NCBI GenBank assembly: GCA_013822765.1
Contig: PNKY01000001.1
Location: 124,001 to 188,000, forward strand
DNA from: Rhodospirillum sp.
GTDB taxonomy: Bacteria > Pseudomonadota > Alphaproteobacteria > Dongiales > Dongiaceae
Direction of reading: 5' to 3'
DNA: 64,000 bases
In this document: in pieces, positions 61,849 to 64,000 of the stretch
Layout: the number at the start of each line of letters is the position of its first letter
Position numbering within the stretch: the first letter of the stretch is position 1
Position numbers and translations under genes: made by a program
Notes under the pieces: generated by a model
What the model was told of the DNA's origin: nothing
What the model saw: only the letters and a program-made list of their open reading frames with translations
Database searches by the model: none

Positions 61849-62850
61849 TCATCTCGCCCTCGGATCGAGCACGCGGTAGGCCACGTCGGTCAGCATGTTG
61901 ATGACGATGAAGATGGCCCCGACCACGATGGTGCCGCCCAGCACCGCCGGCATGTCCTGGCCGAAGATCGAATCCGTGATGTAGAGGCCGAGGCCGCGCC
62001 AGGCGAACACCGTCTCGGTCAGCACCGATCCTTCCAGCAGGCCGCCGTACGACAGCGCGATCACGGTCAGCAGCGGCACCAGGATGTTGCCCATGGCGTG
62101 CTTCCAGATCACGCGCCGCTCCGGCACGCCTTTCACGCGCGCGGTCAGGATGTATTCCTGGCGCAGCTGCCCCAGCATCAGGGACCGCGTCATGCGGCTG
62201 ATGTAAGCGAGCGAGAAATAGCCGAGCAGCGAGGCCGGCAGGATGAGATGGCCGAGCGCGTTCTTGAATAGCTCCATGTCGCCGGCGATCAGCGTGTCGA
62301 CCGTCATGAGGCCGGTGACCGGCACAACCATCTCCTCGTAGCCGAAATCGAGGCGCCCGGGTCCGGGCAGCCAGTCGAGCTTGACGTAGAACACCAAGAG
62401 GCCCATGAGGCCGAGCCAGAAGATCGGCACCGAATAGCCGATCAGGCCGAAGAATCGCACCAGATGGTCGATGTAAGTGTCCTTGCGCACCGCGGCCCAC
62501 ACGCCGAGCGGGATGCCGAGGATGACTCCGATGATCGTGCCGACGGTCGCCAGCTCGAGGGTCGCGGGGAACACCCGCATCAGCTCTTGGCTGATCGGCA
62601 ATCCGGTGCGGATGGACTCTCCGAGGTCGCCCTGCAGCACGTTTTTGAGATAGAGCCAGAACTGCACGATGATCGGCTGATCGAGGCCGAGCCGGATGCG
62701 TGCCGCCGCGATGGTGGATTCCGAAGCATGATCCCCGACCACCGCCAGGACGGGATCGGCCGGCAGGAACCGGCTGATGACAAAGGTCACGAGCAACAGC
62801 CCGAGCAGCGTGGTGGCGACCGACGCCAGAAGCCTCAGAAATGACTTCAT
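61849..62850 (-). CDS. Peptide-type ABC transporter permease (DppB-like)
   Basis: 333 residues with six hydrophobic segments. The DppB start LLASVATTLLGLLLVTFVISRFLPADPV, the LGLDQPIIVQFWLYLKNVLQGDLGESI region and the EAA loop REYILTARVKGVPERRVIWKHAMGNILVPLL identify it. It pairs with the DppC-like permease across the palindromic repeat. Confidence 0.94.
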   Translation of the reverse strand: MKSFLRLLASVATTLLGLLLVTFVISRFLPADPVLAVVGDHASESTIAAARIRLGLDQPIIVQFWLYLKNVLQGDLGESIRTGLPISQELMRVFPATLELATVGTIIGVILGIPLGVWAAVRKDTYIDHLVRFFGLIGYSVPIFWLGLMGLLVFYVKLDWLPGPGRLDFGYEEMVVPVTGLMTVDTLIAGDMELFKNALGHLILPASLLGYFSLAYISRMTRSLMLGQLRQEYILTARVKGVPERRVIWKHAMGNILVPLLTVIALSYGGLLEGSVLTETVFAWRGLGLYITDSIFGQDMPAVLGGTIVVGAIFIVINMLTDVAYRVLDPRAR

Positions 62851-62937
62851 CGTCCGCTGTTCATGTCACCTGCCGGAAAAAGCTCTGCCCCGCCGGCCAC
62901 ACTTGAACAGCGCGACCGGCGGGGCAGAGACGCAGTT

Positions 62938-64000
62938 TTATTTCTTCACGACGTTCTTATAGAGGTCGAGATCGAAGCTCGGCCCGACAATGAAGCCATC
63001 GACGTTCTTGCGGAGCGCGATGGTCTCGACCTGCTGGAACATGATGATGAAGGGGCTCTCCTCCAGCGCCATCTTCTGCAGGTCCATGTACATCTGCGCG
63101 CGCTTGGCCGAATCCTTCTCGTCGCGTGCGGCGAGGGTGGCGGCTTCACGCTCCGGCGATTGCCAGACATTACGCTTGGCGAGCGGCGTATTCAGATAGC
63201 CATCGGCATTCGAATGCGGATCCATGTAGTCCGAGCCCCACTGACCGAGATAGATGTCGTGCTCGCTGGCGCGATACTTGGTCAGCGTCGTCTTGTTGTC
63301 GGCCGTCTTGATGATGAGGTTGACGCCGGCCTTGGCCATGGTGTTCTGCATCGAGGCCGACAGTTCGCGCGTCTCGCTCCGGTTGGTCACGTCCATGGTG
63401 ACGTTGAAGCCGTTGGGCACGCCGGCCTTGGCCAGCAGCTCCTTGGCCTTCGCGATGTCGAGCTTGAACGGCGTCTCGTTGTCGGCGCCCAGCTGACCGT
63501 CCGGCAGGAAGGTCTGGTGGATGACGCCGGTGCCGTTGAACATGGACTTCTGCAGGCCCTCATAATCCACCAGGTACTTCATCGCCTGGCGCACTTCCTT
63601 CTTGGCCAGATACTGGTTCTTGGTGTTGAGGCCGGCGTACCAAAGCGTCGCCTTCGGATAGGACTGGAACTTGACGTCGGCGTTGTTCTTGAGGGCAGCG
63701 AGCTGGTCGCCCGTCAGGTTGCGCGCGATGTCGATGTCGCCCTTCTGCAGCAGCAGCTGCTGGGTCGCGCTCTCCGTCACGTTCTTGATGAGGACGCGCT
63801 TGATCTTCGGCGCGCCGTCCCAGTAGCTCTCGTTGGCCTCGAGCACCAACGACTCGTTGGGCTTCCAGCTCTTGAAGATGAAGGGGCCAGAGCCGGCGGC
63901 GTTGGTCTTCAGCCACTCATGGCCAAAATCGCCATTGGCTTCGTGCGCCGCGACTTCCTTCTTGTCGATCACGACGCTGGTGAAGGACAGGCAGTTGAGG
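62938..64000 (-). CDS. Peptide ABC transporter substrate-binding protein, partial
   Basis: The frame is open to the window end, so the start and signal peptide lie outside; about 353 C-terminal residues remain. Features of the family 5 periplasmic binding proteins are GSGPFIFKSWKPNESLVLEANESYWDGAP, the YAGLNTKNQYLAKKEVRQAMKYLVDYEGL segment and the C-terminal DLQKMALEESPFIIMFQ. It would capture peptides or related ligands in the periplasm and deliver them to the adjacent permeases (87 bases downstream). Confidence 0.92.
   Translation of the reverse strand, partial: LNCLSFTSVVIDKKEVAAHEANGDFGHEWLKTNAAGSGPFIFKSWKPNESLVLEANESYWDGAPKIKRVLIKNVTESATQQLLLQKGDIDIARNLTGDQLAALKNNADVKFQSYPKATLWYAGLNTKNQYLAKKEVRQAMKYLVDYEGLQKSMFNGTGVIHQTFLPDGQLGADNETPFKLDIAKAKELLAKAGVPNGFNVTMDVTNRSETRELSASMQNTMAKAGVNLIIKTADNKTTLTKYRASEHDIYLGQWGSDYMDPHSNADGYLNTPLAKRNVWQSPEREAATLAARDEKDSAKRAQMYMDLQKMALEESPFIIMFQQVETIALRKNVDGFIVGPSFDLDLYKNVVKK

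Overview
This window is GC-rich, gene-dense chromosome. Its gene content is that of an alphaproteobacterium, probably of the Rhodospirillales/Rhizobiales type. The pointers are a BamF/DUF3035 lipoprotein, a DUF2336 protein, PAS_5-type proteins, a class I lysyl-tRNA synthetase, an argD-argF-hslO order and a ribF-ileS-lspA order. No phage, IS element, integrase, CRISPR array or rRNA was seen. The last gene runs off the right end.

Layout. 0-6 kb: a small His-rich exported protein, an AAA ATPase / membrane metallophosphoesterase / helical protein trio, and an alpha/beta hydrolase. 6-12.7 kb: argD, argF, hslO, a lipoprotein, an arginase-family enzyme divergent from a MarR regulator with a cysteine-rich tail, and a Nudix hydrolase. 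12.8-23.2 kb: a MaoC hydratase, ribF, ileS-lspA, BamF, an M16 peptidase pair and a class A PBP. 23.4-30.5 kb: DUF2336, tRNA-Leu(CAA), and an apparent oxygen-signalling group (NarL-type regulator, glyoxalase-fold protein, MASE1 histidine kinase with a FixL-like haem PAS, haemerythrin, small membrane protein), then two PAS_5 paralogues. 30.7-33.9 kb: a DapA-like lyase with a divergent GntR regulator, and an isochorismatase-like hydrolase with a divergent LysR regulator. 33.9-39.6 kb: a beta-CASP metallo-beta-lactamase protein and the trehalose genes otsB, otsA and GH15. 39.8-45.7 kb: an MttB-like methyltransferase, DUF2062, a glutamine-synthetase-type ligase, a flavin amine oxidase and an unknown membrane protein. 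45.7-52.5 kb: an ion transporter, a frameshifted glycosyltransferase, an LpxH-like phosphoesterase, three small exported proteins, PmbA and a small anchored protein. 52.5-59.1 kb: murI, lysK, an endonuclease/phosphatase-fold protein, a very acidic anchored protein, an exported protein, and a saccharopine-dehydrogenase-like enzyme with a divergent Lrp regulator. 59.1-64 kb: a peptide-type ABC importer read leftward, with its binding protein cut by the window end.

How the genes work together. The envelope block (lspA, bamF, M16 pair, PBP, LpxH-like, glycosyltransferase) supports lipoprotein maturation, outer-membrane assembly, peptidoglycan and lipid synthesis. Nitrogen and amino-acid handling recurs (argD/argF, arginase, GS-like ligase, amine oxidase, lysine-type dehydrogenase, peptide importer). 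Several enzymes face a regulator head to head with a palindrome between them.

The most interesting points are: the second PAS domain of the kinase at 26207-28576, whose spaced residues match the FixL haem site and which lies next to a haemerythrin gene; a 9-1-9 Fur-geometry palindrome over the promoter of a Glu/Cys-rich secreted peptide at 49.1-49.4 kb; a cysteine-rich MarR with a near-perfect operator; a single-base frameshift in a glycosyltransferase; a terminator-like hairpin inside signal-peptide codons; a duplicated active-site motif in MurI; and three families of intergenic palindromic repeats.
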